In this document: positions 7,055 through 16,159 of the stretch, piece after piece
Numbering within the stretch: position 1 is the first letter of the stretch
Layout: each line of letters starts with the position of its first letter
Source of the DNA: Proluteimonas luteida
GTDB lineage: Bacteria > Pseudomonadota > Gammaproteobacteria > Xanthomonadales > Xanthomonadaceae
Assembly: GCF_021191695.1 (NCBI RefSeq)
Contig: NZ_JAIWPT010000018.1
Location: 1 to 64,000, forward strand
Direction of reading: 5' to 3'
DNA: 64,000 bases
The notes under the pieces: model-generated
Databases searched by the model: none
Seen by the model: the letters and a program-made list of their open reading frames with translations, nothing else
Told to the model about the DNA's origin: nothing
Position numbers and translations under genes: made by a program

Positions 7055-9112
7055 GTGAGGGCGCTGCTGGCGACATTGACCGGCGCGCCTGCCGGCGCCG
7101 CGCCCCGGGCCAAGCTGGGCTACAGCGACGTCGTCCTCGCGTTCGCCGCGGTCACGATCATCAGCGTGATGATCCTGCCGCTGCCGCTGGTGATCATCGA
7201 CACCCTGGTCGCGGTCAACATCTCGATCGGCTTCGGCCTGTTGCTGCTGAGCCTGTACATCCCCAATCCGGTCGCCTTCTCCAGCTTCCCCAGCGTGCTG
7301 CTGCTGACCACGCTGTTCCGGCTGGCGATCTCGATCGCGATCACCCGCTCGATCCTGCTCAACGCCGAGGGCGGCCACATCGTCGAGACCTTCGGCTCGC
7401 TGGTCGCCGGCGGCAACCTCGTGGTCGGCATGGTGGTGTTCCTGATCATCACCGTGGTCCAGTTCATCGTCATCGCCAAGGGTGCCGAGCGCGTGGCCGA
7501 GGTCGCCGCCCGCTTCACCCTCGACGCGATGCCCGGCAAGCAGCTGTCGATCGACTCCGACCTGCGCGCCGGCCTGATCGACAAGGACGAGGCGCGCCGC
7601 AAGCGCCGCCTGCTGGAGACCGAGAGCCAGCTGCACGGCTCGCTCGACGGTGCGATGAAGTTCGTCAAGGGCGACGCCATCGCCGGCATCGTCATCATCC
7701 TGATCAACCTGCTCGGCGGCCTGGCGATCGGCGTGCTGCAGCGCGGCATGGAGCTGGGCGTCGCGGTGCGCACCTACAGCATCCTGACCATCGGCGACGG
7801 CCTGGTGTCGCAGATCCCGGCGATCCTGGCGACGATCGCCGCGGGCCTGGTGGTCACCCGCACCACCGGCGAGATCGATGACCGCCATCTCGGCGACGCC
7901 ATCACCCGGCAGGTGTCGGACCAGCCGCGCGTGCTGCTGATCACCGGCATCCTCGCGCTGCTGATGACCCTGGTGCCGGGCTTCCCGTGGCCGGTGTTCC
8001 TGGTCCTCGGCCTCGGCATGCTGACCCTCAGCGCCTGGCGCTACCGGCACAAGTTCGAACTGCTGCGCCGCGCGTTCCGCGTCACCGAAGAGGAAGTGGT
8101 CGCCGACGCGCAGCAGCACGTCGTCAAGGACGACCTCGCGCCGCCGGCGCCGCTGCAGCTGCAGGTCTCGCCGCTGCTGGCGCAGTCCTTCGGCGCGCAC
8201 AACCTCGAAGGCCGCATCGTCGAGACCGCGCAGCAGCTGCGCGAGGAATACGGCGTGCCGGTGCCGGTGCCGTCGTTGCGCATCGTGCCGACACTGGCCG
8301 AGGACGAGTATCGCGTCACCGCCTTCGGCGCGCGCATCGCCGCCGGCCGCCTGCGCAGCGACGGCTGGCTGCGGCCGCAGCCAGTGACCGCGCCGGGTGC
8401 CACGCGCCTGGCCGGCTTCTACCCGCCGGTGGTGGCGGGCACCTGGAGCGACACCCAGGAAGAAGGCGCGCAGGCGCCGCTCGATGTGCTGGCCGGACAC
8501 GCCGGCGCGGCGATCCGGCGCCGGCTCGGCGGCTTCCTCGGCATCCAGGAAACCTCGAACCTGTTCGGGCGCATGCAGCGCGACTACCCGGACCTGGTCA
8601 AGGAGATGCTGCGCGTGGTCGCGCCGCAGCGCGTGGCCGACGTCCTGCGCCGGCTGTCGGAGGAAGGCGTGCCGATCCGCAACCTGCGCGACGCGTTCGA
8701 GGCGATCACCGACGTCGGTGGCCGCGAGAAGGACGTCGTGCTGCTGACCGAATACGTGCGCGTCGCACTCAAGCGCGAGATCGCCGACCGCTATTCAGAC
8801 GACGAGCGCACGCTGCATGTACTGTTGATCCATCCCGAACTCGAAGACAAGCTGCGGCAATCGGTCCGTGTGGCGGGCGGTGCCAGCCAGCTTGCGATCT
8901 CCCCGGAACTGGCCGGGCGACTGGGCAACGAGGTGCGTGCGCACCTGGGCCGTCAGGCGTCGGGCGTCAAGCCGGTGCTGCTGTGCTCGCTGGATGTCCG
9001 GCGGCACCTGCGCAAGTTGATGGAGGTCGACTTCTTCGATCTGCCGGTGCTGTCCTACCAAGAGCTGGCGCCGGATCTGCGCATCGTCCAGGCGGGACAG
9101 ATCAATGCGTGA
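7055..9112 (+). CDS. sctV: T3SS major export apparatus protein SctV (HrcV/FlhA family)
   Basis: 685 residues, the family norm. The N-terminal half (about 20-330) is a multi-helix membrane domain with the FHIPEP signature region (VLLLTTLFRLAISIAITRSI; RFTLDAMPGKQLSIDSDL). The C-terminal half is the cytosolic ring domain (about 355-685) that docks substrates and chaperones. The first start in the frame is GTG at 7055, preceded by a weak GGCGGG. The gene is separated from sctD by about 100 bp that shows no obvious terminator. Orientation and order (V, D, I, J, K, L, N, O, P) resemble Ysc/Hrp clusters with the QRST block inverted. Confidence 0.96.
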   Translation: MRALLATLTGAPAGAAPRAKLGYSDVVLAFAAVTIISVMILPLPLVIIDTLVAVNISIGFGLLLLSLYIPNPVAFSSFPSVLLLTTLFRLAISIAITRSILLNAEGGHIVETFGSLVAGGNLVVGMVVFLIITVVQFIVIAKGAERVAEVAARFTLDAMPGKQLSIDSDLRAGLIDKDEARRKRRLLETESQLHGSLDGAMKFVKGDAIAGIVIILINLLGGLAIGVLQRGMELGVAVRTYSILTIGDGLVSQIPAILATIAAGLVVTRTTGEIDDRHLGDAITRQVSDQPRVLLITGILALLMTLVPGFPWPVFLVLGLGMLTLSAWRYRHKFELLRRAFRVTEEEVVADAQQHVVKDDLAPPAPLQLQVSPLLAQSFGAHNLEGRIVETAQQLREEYGVPVPVPSLRIVPTLAEDEYRVTAFGARIAAGRLRSDGWLRPQPVTAPGATRLAGFYPPVVAGTWSDTQEEGAQAPLDVLAGHAGAAIRRRLGGFLGIQETSNLFGRMQRDYPDLVKEMLRVVAPQRVADVLRRLSEEGVPIRNLRDAFEAITDVGGREKDVVLLTEYVRVALKREIADRYSDDERTLHVLLIHPELEDKLRQSVRVAGGASQLAISPELAGRLGNEVRAHLGRQASGVKPVLLCSLDVRRHLRKLMEVDFFDLPVLSYQELAPDLRIVQAGQINA

Positions 9113-9211
9113 TCCACGTCCACGTCGTTTCATCATCCGGGACACCGGCCGTCGCGTCATCGCGCAGGCAGCGCGATCCGCGAAGGCGATGTCCAGCGAA
9201 GAGGGATTGCC

Positions 9212-10480
9212 ATGACCCAACGCAACGACAACCCGTCCGACCGCCGCGCGCACAACGTGCTGCGCATCGTCGACGGCCTGCACGCCGGCGCCAATCGGGT
9301 GCTGGCCAGCGAGGAGATGATCCTGGTCGGCAGCGGCGAGGACTGCGACATCGTCCTTGCCGACGATGGCGTCGCCAACCACCACGCGCTGGTCACGCTG
9401 CTCGGCGGCCGCTTCATGGTGCGCGCGCTCGACGCGCCGCTGAAGATCGGCGGGCAGACGATCCAGCCGGGCGATCCAGTCGAGCTGACCGCGGTCCAGC
9501 AGATCGCGCTCGGCGACGCGGCGATCGCGTTCGGCCGCGAGGACGATCCGGACTGGGACAACTTCCTGACCGTGTTCGCCCCGGACGACGAATCCGAGCC
9601 GGCGCGCTCGGGCCTGATGCGCCGGCTGCCGCTGATCGCCGGCGTGGCCGCGTTGTCGCTGGCGTCGCTGGCGATCTTCGCCGCGGTGCTGCCCGATCCG
9701 CAGCCGCAGGCCGATTCGCGCGCCCGGCTGACCGCGCTGATGGACGAACACCGCATCACCGACTTCCAGGTCAAGGACGGCGCCAACGGCGTGCCGATGG
9801 TCGTGGGCACCGTCGACAGCGGCGCGGTGCTGCAGCGCGTGCGCGACCAGCTGGATGCCGAGGGCATCCGCGCGACGCTGGAGATGCGCACCGGCGAGAA
9901 CATCGCCGGCGATGTCGCCGAGATCTTCCGCGCCCAGGGCATTCCGGTGCAGGCGCGCTACGTCGGCAACGGCGATGTCGAGGTCGTCGGCGACTTCAGC
10001 GACGGCAGCGAACTCGAGACCCTGGTGCGCTCGCGCGCGGTCAGCGAGATCCCGGGCGTGGCCCGCATCCTGCCGCGTACGCCGGCCGGCCGCGTCCCGC
10101 AGGGCGGCGGCGTGGAGGGCGTCCCGGCCGCCGCACCCGATCCCGTGCACATCGTCTCGATCGTGCGCGGCGACGACCCGCACCTGCTGGCCGCCGACGG
10201 CAGCCGTTACGTCGCCGGCGACGACGTGCCGGGCAAGGGCAGGCTGATCTCGATCGGCGAGTTCGCGCATGTCCTCGCCCCGTCCGGCGAATTGACCCGG
10301 ATCATCCCCGGCCCGGTACCGGAGCCGGCCGATGCGCCCGCCGACGCGCTGGTCGCCGAGGTGCCGCCGGATGTCGACCCCGCCTTCGCCGGCGTCGTCG
10401 CCAGCGTCCGCGCCGGCGACGTCCCCCGCCACGACGACAGCCAGGCATCGGTTGCGGCGCCCGGATCCGCAATGCAGTAA
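9212..10480 (+). CDS. sctD: T3SS inner-membrane ring protein SctD (YscD/HrpQ, FHA domain)
   Basis: 422 residues: an N-terminal cytoplasmic FHA-like domain (about 15-115; VLRIVDGLHAGANRVL, MILVGSGEDCDIVL), a single membrane helix at about 140-160 (LPLIAGVAALSLASLAIFAA), and a periplasmic part with repeated BON-like ring-building modules (VVGTVDSGAVLQRVRDQL; VEVVGDFSDGSELETLV). The architecture is that of SctD, the outer inner-membrane ring surrounding SctJ. The Ala/Pro-rich C-terminus is variable. Spacing to the next gene is about 98 bp. Confidence 0.88.
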   Translation: MTQRNDNPSDRRAHNVLRIVDGLHAGANRVLASEEMILVGSGEDCDIVLADDGVANHHALVTLLGGRFMVRALDAPLKIGGQTIQPGDPVELTAVQQIALGDAAIAFGREDDPDWDNFLTVFAPDDESEPARSGLMRRLPLIAGVAALSLASLAIFAAVLPDPQPQADSRARLTALMDEHRITDFQVKDGANGVPMVVGTVDSGAVLQRVRDQLDAEGIRATLEMRTGENIAGDVAEIFRAQGIPVQARYVGNGDVEVVGDFSDGSELETLVRSRAVSEIPGVARILPRTPAGRVPQGGGVEGVPAAAPDPVHIVSIVRGDDPHLLAADGSRYVAGDDVPGKGRLISIGEFAHVLAPSGELTRIIPGPVPEPADAPADALVAEVPPDVDPAFAGVVASVRAGDVPRHDDSQASVAAPGSAMQ

Positions 10481-10578
10481 CCATCCTGCTTTCAGGTACA
10501 GCCGGCGAAACCGGCGCGTACCCCGCAGCACCGCAGTTCCAAAGCACGTCCCCCACGCAATCCCGCAAGGAGAACAGC

Positions 10579-10902
10579 ATGACGAACATTTCCGTTGACA
10601 CCATCGGCGACTTCATCGGCCGCGCCTCGATGCACAACGATTCCAGCCTCAACCGCACCGGCCGTTCCGGCGGGTCGAGCAGCTGGTACGAGGCGATGTC
10701 GCGCGCCTGGGGCCAGACGCTCGACGCGCAGGCCACCCGCATCACCGAACTGTCCGATGTCATCGGCCAGGGTGGCGACCAGCCGTCGAACGTCGTCGCG
10801 CTGACCGCCGAGAGCCTGCGCATGCAGTTCCTGTCCAACAACGCGTCGACCTCGCAGAACAGCGTCGGCCAGGCGCTCGAGACCCTGGGCCGCAAGCAGT
10901 AA
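10579..10902 (+). CDS. Small helical protein in the needle-gene position (SctF candidate)
   Basis: A 107-residue protein with a strong Shine-Dalgarno (AAGGAG) starting MTNISVDTIGDFIGRASMHN. It is mostly helical and polar, with SSSWYEAMSRAWGQTLDAQ in the middle and QNSVGQALETLGRKQ at the end. No standard needle signature is recognisable, and it is longer than most SctF (about 80). It sits between sctD and sctI, where yscF lies in Ysc clusters. It shares a spaced pattern (S-SW...G, LTAE, N-V, RKQ end) with the gene at 18201-18530. A needle, filament or early-substrate role is inferred from place and size. Confidence 0.5.
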   Translation: MTNISVDTIGDFIGRASMHNDSSLNRTGRSGGSSSWYEAMSRAWGQTLDAQATRITELSDVIGQGGDQPSNVVALTAESLRMQFLSNNASTSQNSVGQALETLGRKQ

Positions 10903-10935
10903 GCACGCGTTTCCGCAGACAGCAAGGAGAACACC

Positions 10936-11346
10936 ATGGTCGACGCGATCCAGGCTGCGGGCGTTGCCGCAGCGCAGGGCGGAGCGGCACCGGCAGCAAA
11001 CCAGCCGGTGGCGGCCGCCTACGAAGTCCAGCAGTTCGCAGAGGCGATGAACCGGGCCAGCAATCCGGCCACCAACGCCGCGCAGGATGTCGCCAACGTC
11101 GGCCCCTCCGAGCCTTCGGAGGGCATGCGCATGCTGATGTCGGCGGTCAACAACCTCAACGGTGGCGCGGAGAGCATCAACTCGCTGGCCAAGTCCATGA
11201 CCGCCAACGTCGGCGAGATGACGCCTGGCCAGGTCATGGAAATGACGATGAAGTCGCACCATTTCCTGTTCCAGTGCGAAATGACCTCGAACGTGGCCAA
11301 CCGCACGTCCGATGGCATCCAGCAACTGTTCCGCCAGCAGTCCTAG
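10936..11346 (+). CDS. sctI: T3SS inner rod protein SctI (HrpB2/YscI family)
   Basis: 136 residues with a disordered Ala/Gln-rich N-terminus and a conserved C-terminal helix pair, MTPGQVMEMTMKSHHFLFQC then NRTSDGIQQLFRQQS. The tail matches HrpB2/YscI proteins, which polymerise under the needle and are early export substrates. AAGGAG precedes the ATG. The position directly before sctJ is the standard one. A Cys in the C-terminal helix is a small oddity. Confidence 0.85.
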   Translation: MVDAIQAAGVAAAQGGAAPAANQPVAAAYEVQQFAEAMNRASNPATNAAQDVANVGPSEPSEGMRMLMSAVNNLNGGAESINSLAKSMTANVGEMTPGQVMEMTMKSHHFLFQCEMTSNVANRTSDGIQQLFRQQS

Positions 11347-11359
11347 CGAGGTGACAGGG

Positions 11360-12154
11360 ATGCGCGAGGTGATCCGTGATCGTTGGGCCAGGGGCCTGCT
11401 CGTGTTGCTGGCGGCGCTGCTGCTGGCCGCATGCGGCGGCAAGACCGCGCTCTACAGTGCACTCGACGAACGCCAGGCCAATGAAATGATGGGCGCGCTG
11501 CTCGGCTCGGGCATCCAGGCCGAGAAGCGTCCTTCGCCGAGCAAGACCGGCTGGGAGGTCAGGGTCGCCACCGGCGACATCCCCAACGCGATGACGGTGC
11601 TCGAATCGCGCGGCCTGCCGCGCGAGCAGTTCCAGACCCTGGGCGACATCTTCAAGAAGGAAGGTTTCGCCTCGTCGGCGACCGAGGAACGCAGCCGCTA
11701 CATCCATGGCCGCCAGCAGGAGATGGCCGAGACCATCACCCGGCTGATGCCCGGGGTCGCGCAGGCGCGCGTGCACCTGGCGCTGCCCGAGCGCGATCCG
11801 CTCGGCGGCTCCACCGGCAAGACCTCGGCCGCGGTGTTCATCCTCGAACAGCCGGGCGCACGGGTGCGCGACCGCGAGGCGGACATCAAGGTACTGATCA
11901 AGGACGGCGTCGAGGGCCTGACCGACATCAACCAGGTCTCGGTGAAGTTCGCGACGCTGCCGGCGTTGCCGGAGAACGCCAGCCAGGGCGGCACGACGAT
12001 GGCGCTGTCGTCGGTCAGTCCGCTGGCGATCGGGCTGGCGGCGCTGGTGGTGGTGATCGCGGCGGTGCTGCTGGCCTTCGGCGGCCGTTTCAAGGCCCGT
12101 CGCGCGGCCGTTGCCGCCGGCGAAAAGGCACCGCCCAAGCTCTGGCAGGGCTGA
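11360..12154 (+). CDS. sctJ: T3SS inner-membrane ring lipoprotein SctJ (HrcJ/YscJ)
   Basis: 264 residues from the ATG at 11360 (AGGTGACAGGG upstream). An N-terminal lipoprotein signal ends in the lipobox LLLAAC. Two ring-building domains follow (TALYSALDERQANEMMGALL; SRYIHGRQQEMAETITRLMPGVAQARVHLALPE) and then a C-terminal membrane helix (LAIGLAALVVVIAAVLLAF) with a basic tail. This is the classic YscJ/PrgK layout. An earlier in-frame start would overlap sctI and lacks support. Confidence 0.95.
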   Translation: MREVIRDRWARGLLVLLAALLLAACGGKTALYSALDERQANEMMGALLGSGIQAEKRPSPSKTGWEVRVATGDIPNAMTVLESRGLPREQFQTLGDIFKKEGFASSATEERSRYIHGRQQEMAETITRLMPGVAQARVHLALPERDPLGGSTGKTSAAVFILEQPGARVRDREADIKVLIKDGVEGLTDINQVSVKFATLPALPENASQGGTTMALSSVSPLAIGLAALVVVIAAVLLAFGGRFKARRAAVAAGEKAPPKLWQG

Positions 12155-12161
12155 TCCGCCG

Positions 12162-12809
12162 ATGTCGCTGCAGGCGCTGCTCGCGGAGGTGGACCCGGCC
12201 TGGTATGCGTCCGGGGCCGGCGCCGCCGATGCGGATGCCGAAGCGTTGCCGCCCGCGTTGCTGCAGCGTGCCCTGGGCAGCCGGCTGGGCCGGCGCCTGC
12301 TGGCCGGCGGACTGGCGGCCGGCCCTGCGGCCCACCTGCTCGCGCCCGCGCCGGGCGATGGATTCGCCGGCCTGATCGCGCGCTGGCCGCGCGCGCGGCT
12401 GACCGCGCTGCATCGCGACCTCGGTGCGCTGGCCTATGCGCCGGCGATCCGCGCGGAAATCGGTCGCGATGCGGTGCGCCGGCTCAAGCTCGCGCTCGGC
12501 AACAGCTATCTGCTGGCGCTCGACCGCACGGTCTGGGACGGCAAGGTCGAGGCGGCGACGCAGGCCCGGCTGGCCGATGCGCTGCGCGAGGTCATGGCCA
12601 GCGGCGACGACATCGCGCCGGCGCTGTTCCCGCTGCTCGAGCAGCAGGGGCGCGCCGAACTGCAGGCCTGGGCCGCGCGACGCGATACCGCGCTCGGCGA
12701 CTGGGCGCGCCTGCTGCATCCACCGGCCGGGCTGCCGCCGGCGCATCTGCCGGAGAAGCCCGTGCTGGTGCTGCATACCCATCATCTCAGCCGCGTCATC
12801 ACCGACTGA
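12162..12809 (+). CDS. sctK: T3SS sorting platform adaptor SctK (HrpB4/YscK-like)
   Basis: 215 residues with no membrane segment, starting 7 bp after sctJ. The middle segment LTALHRDLGALAYAPAIRAEIGRDAVRRLKLALG resembles the conserved core of YscK/HrpB4 proteins, which link SctQ pods to the SctD cytoplasmic domain. Similarity is weak, as is normal for this family, but the location between sctJ and sctL is diagnostic. The first available ATG after the sctJ stop was chosen. Confidence 0.75.
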   Translation: MSLQALLAEVDPAWYASGAGAADADAEALPPALLQRALGSRLGRRLLAGGLAAGPAAHLLAPAPGDGFAGLIARWPRARLTALHRDLGALAYAPAIRAEIGRDAVRRLKLALGNSYLLALDRTVWDGKVEAATQARLADALREVMASGDDIAPALFPLLEQQGRAELQAWAARRDTALGDWARLLHPPAGLPPAHLPEKPVLVLHTHHLSRVITD

Positions 12810-12857
12810 ATCCACTCCTTCCCCTGCGTTCCCTCCCCCCCCATTTCCGAGCCGATC

Positions 12858-13532
12858 ATGCCGACCCACGCCGCCACGCCTCCGTCCTCTCCGGCCGCCA
12901 GCCGACGCGGCGGTGCGGCGATGGTGTTCGAGCGGCGCCAGTTCCAGCGCGCGGTTGCCGGCAGCATCGTGCGCGCCCAGGAATGGCAGGCGCTGGGCGA
13001 GGTCGACGCCCTGCTGGCGAAGGTCAACGCGCTGTACGAGGAAGCCGGCGCGGAGATCGAGAAGGCCCGCGAGCAGGGTTATGCCGAGGGGTTTGCCGAG
13101 GGGCTGGACCGGGTCAAGCAGCAGATGACCGAGCAGCTGGCATCGCTCAACGAGCGGCGTGCCCGCGTGCTCGGCGACGCGGTCGGGCGTATCGGCGACC
13201 TGGCCTGCGCGATCGTCGCGCGGATCGCGCCGGACTTCGATGCCAGCAAAGTGGTGCCGCCGTTGGTGATGCGCGCGGTCGAATCGGCGCAGGCCGAGCA
13301 GTTCCTGCTGATCCGCGTGCATCCGTCCGCGCGCGACAGCGTCAACCAGGGCCTGGGCGCGGTGCGCCAGGCGCATCCGGGCGTCGGCGTCATCGAACTG
13401 GTCGACGACGAAAGCCTCGACCCGCTGAGCTGCGTGGTGGTGTCCGAAGCCGGCGAGGTACGCGCCGGCGTCAGCCAGCAGATCGAGGCCATCCGCGCCG
13501 CGCTCGCGCAGGCCAGCGGAGCGCCTGCATGA
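12858..13532 (+). CDS. sctL: T3SS ATPase stator/regulator SctL (HrcL/YscL)
   Basis: 224 residues: a disordered N-terminus, an extended helical region (about 30-110; ALYEEAGAEIEKAREQGYAEGFAEGL), and a C-terminal FliH/YscL domain (FLLIRVHPSARDSVNQGL...; GVIELVDDESLDPLSCVVVSEAGEV). SctL dimers form the spokes that hold the SctN hexamer to SctQ. Its stop overlaps the sctN start by 4 nt (ATGA). A 48-bp gap separates it from sctK. Confidence 0.9.
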   Translation: MPTHAATPPSSPAASRRGGAAMVFERRQFQRAVAGSIVRAQEWQALGEVDALLAKVNALYEEAGAEIEKAREQGYAEGFAEGLDRVKQQMTEQLASLNERRARVLGDAVGRIGDLACAIVARIAPDFDASKVVPPLVMRAVESAQAEQFLLIRVHPSARDSVNQGLGAVRQAHPGVGVIELVDDESLDPLSCVVVSEAGEVRAGVSQQIEAIRAALAQASGAPA

Positions 13533-14902
13533 GCTCCGGCGCGAACCTGCTGTCACAGTTCGAGCTGCCGGCCAGCGCCCAGGTCGCGGCGCCCGATCCG
13601 CTGCTGCACGCGCTGGGCCAGGTGCAGGCGATCGAACGCGTCGGCCGGGTCAGCGAAGCCTACGGCACGCTGATCAAGGCGACCGGCCTGCGCGCCTCGA
13701 TCGGCGAGCTGTGCCACCTGCGCAATCCGCCGGGCAGCGGCGACGCCGGCTTCGAGCTGGCGGCCGAGGTCGTCGGCGTGTCACGGCAGCACACCCTGCT
13801 GACGCCGCTGGGCGCGCTCGACGGCATCTCGGCGACCACCGAGGTCTATGCCAGTGGCCGCCAGGCCTCGGTGCAGGTCGGCGACGGCCTGCTGGGCCGC
13901 ATCCTCGATGCGCATGGATCGACCATCGACGGCAAGGGACCGGTCGGGCCGACGGTCGATGCACCGATCTATGCCGCCTCGCCCAATCCGCTGACGCGGA
14001 GCCTGATCGACAAGCCGTTCTCGACCGGCGTGCGCGCGATCGACACGGTGATGACCGCCGGCGAGGGCCAGCGCATCGGCATCTTCGCCGTGGCCGGCGG
14101 CGGCAAGAGCACCCTGCTGGGCATGCTGGCGCGCGGCGGCGATGCCGACGTCAACGTCATCGTGCTGGTCGGCGAGCGCGGCCGCGAAGTCAACGAGTTC
14201 GTGTTCGACAACCTCGGTCCCGAGGGCCTGGCCAAGTCGGTGGTCGTGGTCGCGACGTCCGACCGTCCCGCGCTCGAGCGCAGCCGCGCGGCGTGGGTCG
14301 GCACGGCGGTCGCCGAATACTTCCGCGACCAGGGCAAGCGCGTGCTGCTGCTGGTCGACTCGGTGACGCGTTTCGCGCGCGCGCTGCGCGACGTCGGCCT
14401 GGCGATCGGCGAGCCGCCGGCGCGGCGCGGCTTCCCGCCATCGGTGTTCAGCGAGCTGCCGCGGCTGTTCGAGCGCGCCGGCAACAACGACAAGGGCTCG
14501 ATCACCGCGTTCTACACCGTGCTGGCCGAGGACGAGGACGGCGGCGACCCGATCGTCGAGGAAGTGCGCTCGATCCTCGACGGCCACATCGTGCTCTCGC
14601 GCAAGCTCGCCGCCGCCTATCACTACCCGGCGATCGACGTGCTGACCAGTCTCAGCCGCACCATGCCGCGCGTCGTCGAGCAGCCGCACCTGCGCGCCGC
14701 CGGCCAGCTGCGCAAGTACTTGGCCAAGCACCAGGAGATCGAACTGCTGCTGCAGCTGGGCGAGTACAAGCGCGGCACCGATCCCGACGCCGATGTCGCG
14801 ATCGAGAAGATCGGCCCGATCCGCGCCCTGCTGCAGCAGTCCGAGCATGAACTGGTGCCGTTCGAGACCTCGTCGGCCGCTTTGCGGAAGCTGTTTGGAT
14901 GA
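13529..14902 (+). CDS. sctN: T3SS ATPase SctN (HrcN/YscN)
   Basis: 457 residues, full length. Walker A is AVAGGGKST (around residue 190), catalytic Glu in VGERGREV, Walker B in VLLLVDSVTRFARAL, followed by the F1/FliI-type signature region and RKLAAAYHYPAIDVL. The hexameric ATPase unfolds substrates and strips chaperones at the export gate. The ATGA overlap with sctL fixes the start, and another 4-nt overlap links it to sctO. Confidence 0.97.
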   Translation: MSSGANLLSQFELPASAQVAAPDPLLHALGQVQAIERVGRVSEAYGTLIKATGLRASIGELCHLRNPPGSGDAGFELAAEVVGVSRQHTLLTPLGALDGISATTEVYASGRQASVQVGDGLLGRILDAHGSTIDGKGPVGPTVDAPIYAASPNPLTRSLIDKPFSTGVRAIDTVMTAGEGQRIGIFAVAGGGKSTLLGMLARGGDADVNVIVLVGERGREVNEFVFDNLGPEGLAKSVVVVATSDRPALERSRAAWVGTAVAEYFRDQGKRVLLLVDSVTRFARALRDVGLAIGEPPARRGFPPSVFSELPRLFERAGNNDKGSITAFYTVLAEDEDGGDPIVEEVRSILDGHIVLSRKLAAAYHYPAIDVLTSLSRTMPRVVEQPHLRAAGQLRKYLAKHQEIELLLQLGEYKRGTDPDADVAIEKIGPIRALLQQSEHELVPFETSSAALRKLFG

Positions 14903-15381
14903 AGCGCTATCCGCTGCAGACCCTGATCCAGCTGCGCGCGCACCGCACCGAGGCCGCGCGTATGGTGGTGCTGGAGAAGCAGCGCGCGGCGCAGGCCTGC
15001 CGCGACGCCTGCACGCGGATCGAGGGCGAGATCACCGGCCTGCAGGCCGAGCGCGCCGGCCATCGCGCGCGCCTGCTGGATCCGCCGCCGTCCGGCGTGC
15101 CGTGGCCGGCGGCGCTGTCCCAGCGCGAGGCGCATATCGACCTGCTGGCCGAACAGGTGGTCGCCGCGCAGCAGCGGCTGAGCAAGGCGCAGGAAACGTT
15201 GCGCCAGGCCGAGGCCGCGGTGCAGGAAGCCCGCGATGCGTTCTTCCGCGCCAAGGCGCGGCAGGACGCACTGGAGAAACGGCGCGAGGTCTGGCGCGGC
15301 GAACAGGCCAGCCTGGCCGCGCGGCAGGAAGAAGCGGTGACCGACGACCTGCTGCAGGCGCGCTTCATCGCGCGCCGGTGA
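14899..15381 (+). CDS. sctO: T3SS ATPase central stalk SctO (HrpB7/YscO/FliJ-like)
   Basis: 160 residues, almost wholly a two-helix antiparallel coiled coil (LQTLIQLRAHRTEAARMVVL, a Pro-rich hinge LLDPPPSGVPW at about 60-70, then QQRLSKAQETLRQAEAAVQE). This is the fold of FliJ/YscO, the rotor-like stalk inserted in the SctN ring and contacting SctV. It overlaps sctN by 4 nt. Sequence identity within the family is low, so length, coiled coil and position carry the call. Confidence 0.85.
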   Translation: MKRYPLQTLIQLRAHRTEAARMVVLEKQRAAQACRDACTRIEGEITGLQAERAGHRARLLDPPPSGVPWPAALSQREAHIDLLAEQVVAAQQRLSKAQETLRQAEAAVQEARDAFFRAKARQDALEKRREVWRGEQASLAARQEEAVTDDLLQARFIARR

Positions 15382-15410
15382 GCGGCCGACGAACTGGAGG
15401 AGAGACGACG

Positions 15411-16130
15411 ATGAGTGTGCAGCACAGTGATCCGATGTCGCGCCCGCCCGAGCAGGCGGCCCGCAATCGCCAGGCCGACCGCGAAAGCCGGTCCGAAGGG
15501 CGCGAGGCGCCCAAGCCGCAGAGCGTCGACCAGTTCCGTGCGTTGATGCAGCAGACGCGAGGGGAGGCCGGCCTGCCCGGACAGCAGCTCGAGCAGCCAC
15601 TGCTGTCGGGCGAAGGCGATGCCGACGTGCTGCTCGCCGATCAGGCCAGCCGCCAGGAGGCGGCCAAGGCCCAGCAGTCGGCGAACCAGGTCGTCGACGG
15701 TCGCGTGCACCGCCAGCACCAGGACATCGGGCTCAACTCGCAGCAGGCGCCGCCGGCCGATGCCGCCGCGCTATTGCACGCGCAACTGGCGCTGCGCGAT
15801 CCCGGCTTCGCCGCGCAGCCACAGCAGGCGCCGGTGCAGGCCAATCCCGGCCAGCTGATGGAGATGATGGAGCGACACGTGCGCCAGCTCGCGGTCAGCG
15901 ATACCCGCAATGCCAGCGAGGACGGCCAGGTACTGCTGCGGATGTCGGATGCGACGCTGCCCGGCACCGACCTGCTGCTGTCGAAGACCGCGGACGGCTG
16001 GGTGCTGCGGGCCGACAGCCGCTCGCGCGAGAGCTTCGACGCCATCCGCGAGGCCGGTCCAGAACTGGCACGGCGTTTCGCCGAGCGCAATCTCGGCACC
16101 CTGACGCTCGATACGCATTTCAACGGCTGA
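15411..16130 (+). CDS. sctP: T3SS needle-length/substrate-switch protein SctP (HrpP-like)
   Basis: 239 residues behind a strong GGAGGAG. The first about 150 residues are Gln/Ala-rich and disordered, fitting the exported ruler part. The C-terminal region (about 165-239; QVLLRMSDATLPGTDLLLSK, GWVLRADSRSRESFDAIREA) resembles the HrpP-type substrate-specificity-switch domain. The normal switch partner, SctU, is not present in this window. Position after sctO is standard. It is the last gene of the rightward core operon; a GNAT gene faces it 29 bp later. Confidence 0.72.
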   Translation: MSVQHSDPMSRPPEQAARNRQADRESRSEGREAPKPQSVDQFRALMQQTRGEAGLPGQQLEQPLLSGEGDADVLLADQASRQEAAKAQQSANQVVDGRVHRQHQDIGLNSQQAPPADAAALLHAQLALRDPGFAAQPQQAPVQANPGQLMEMMERHVRQLAVSDTRNASEDGQVLLRMSDATLPGTDLLLSKTADGWVLRADSRSRESFDAIREAGPELARRFAERNLGTLTLDTHFNG

Positions 16131-16159
16131 CGCGGCGCGATCCCGGCGCGTCGAACGGG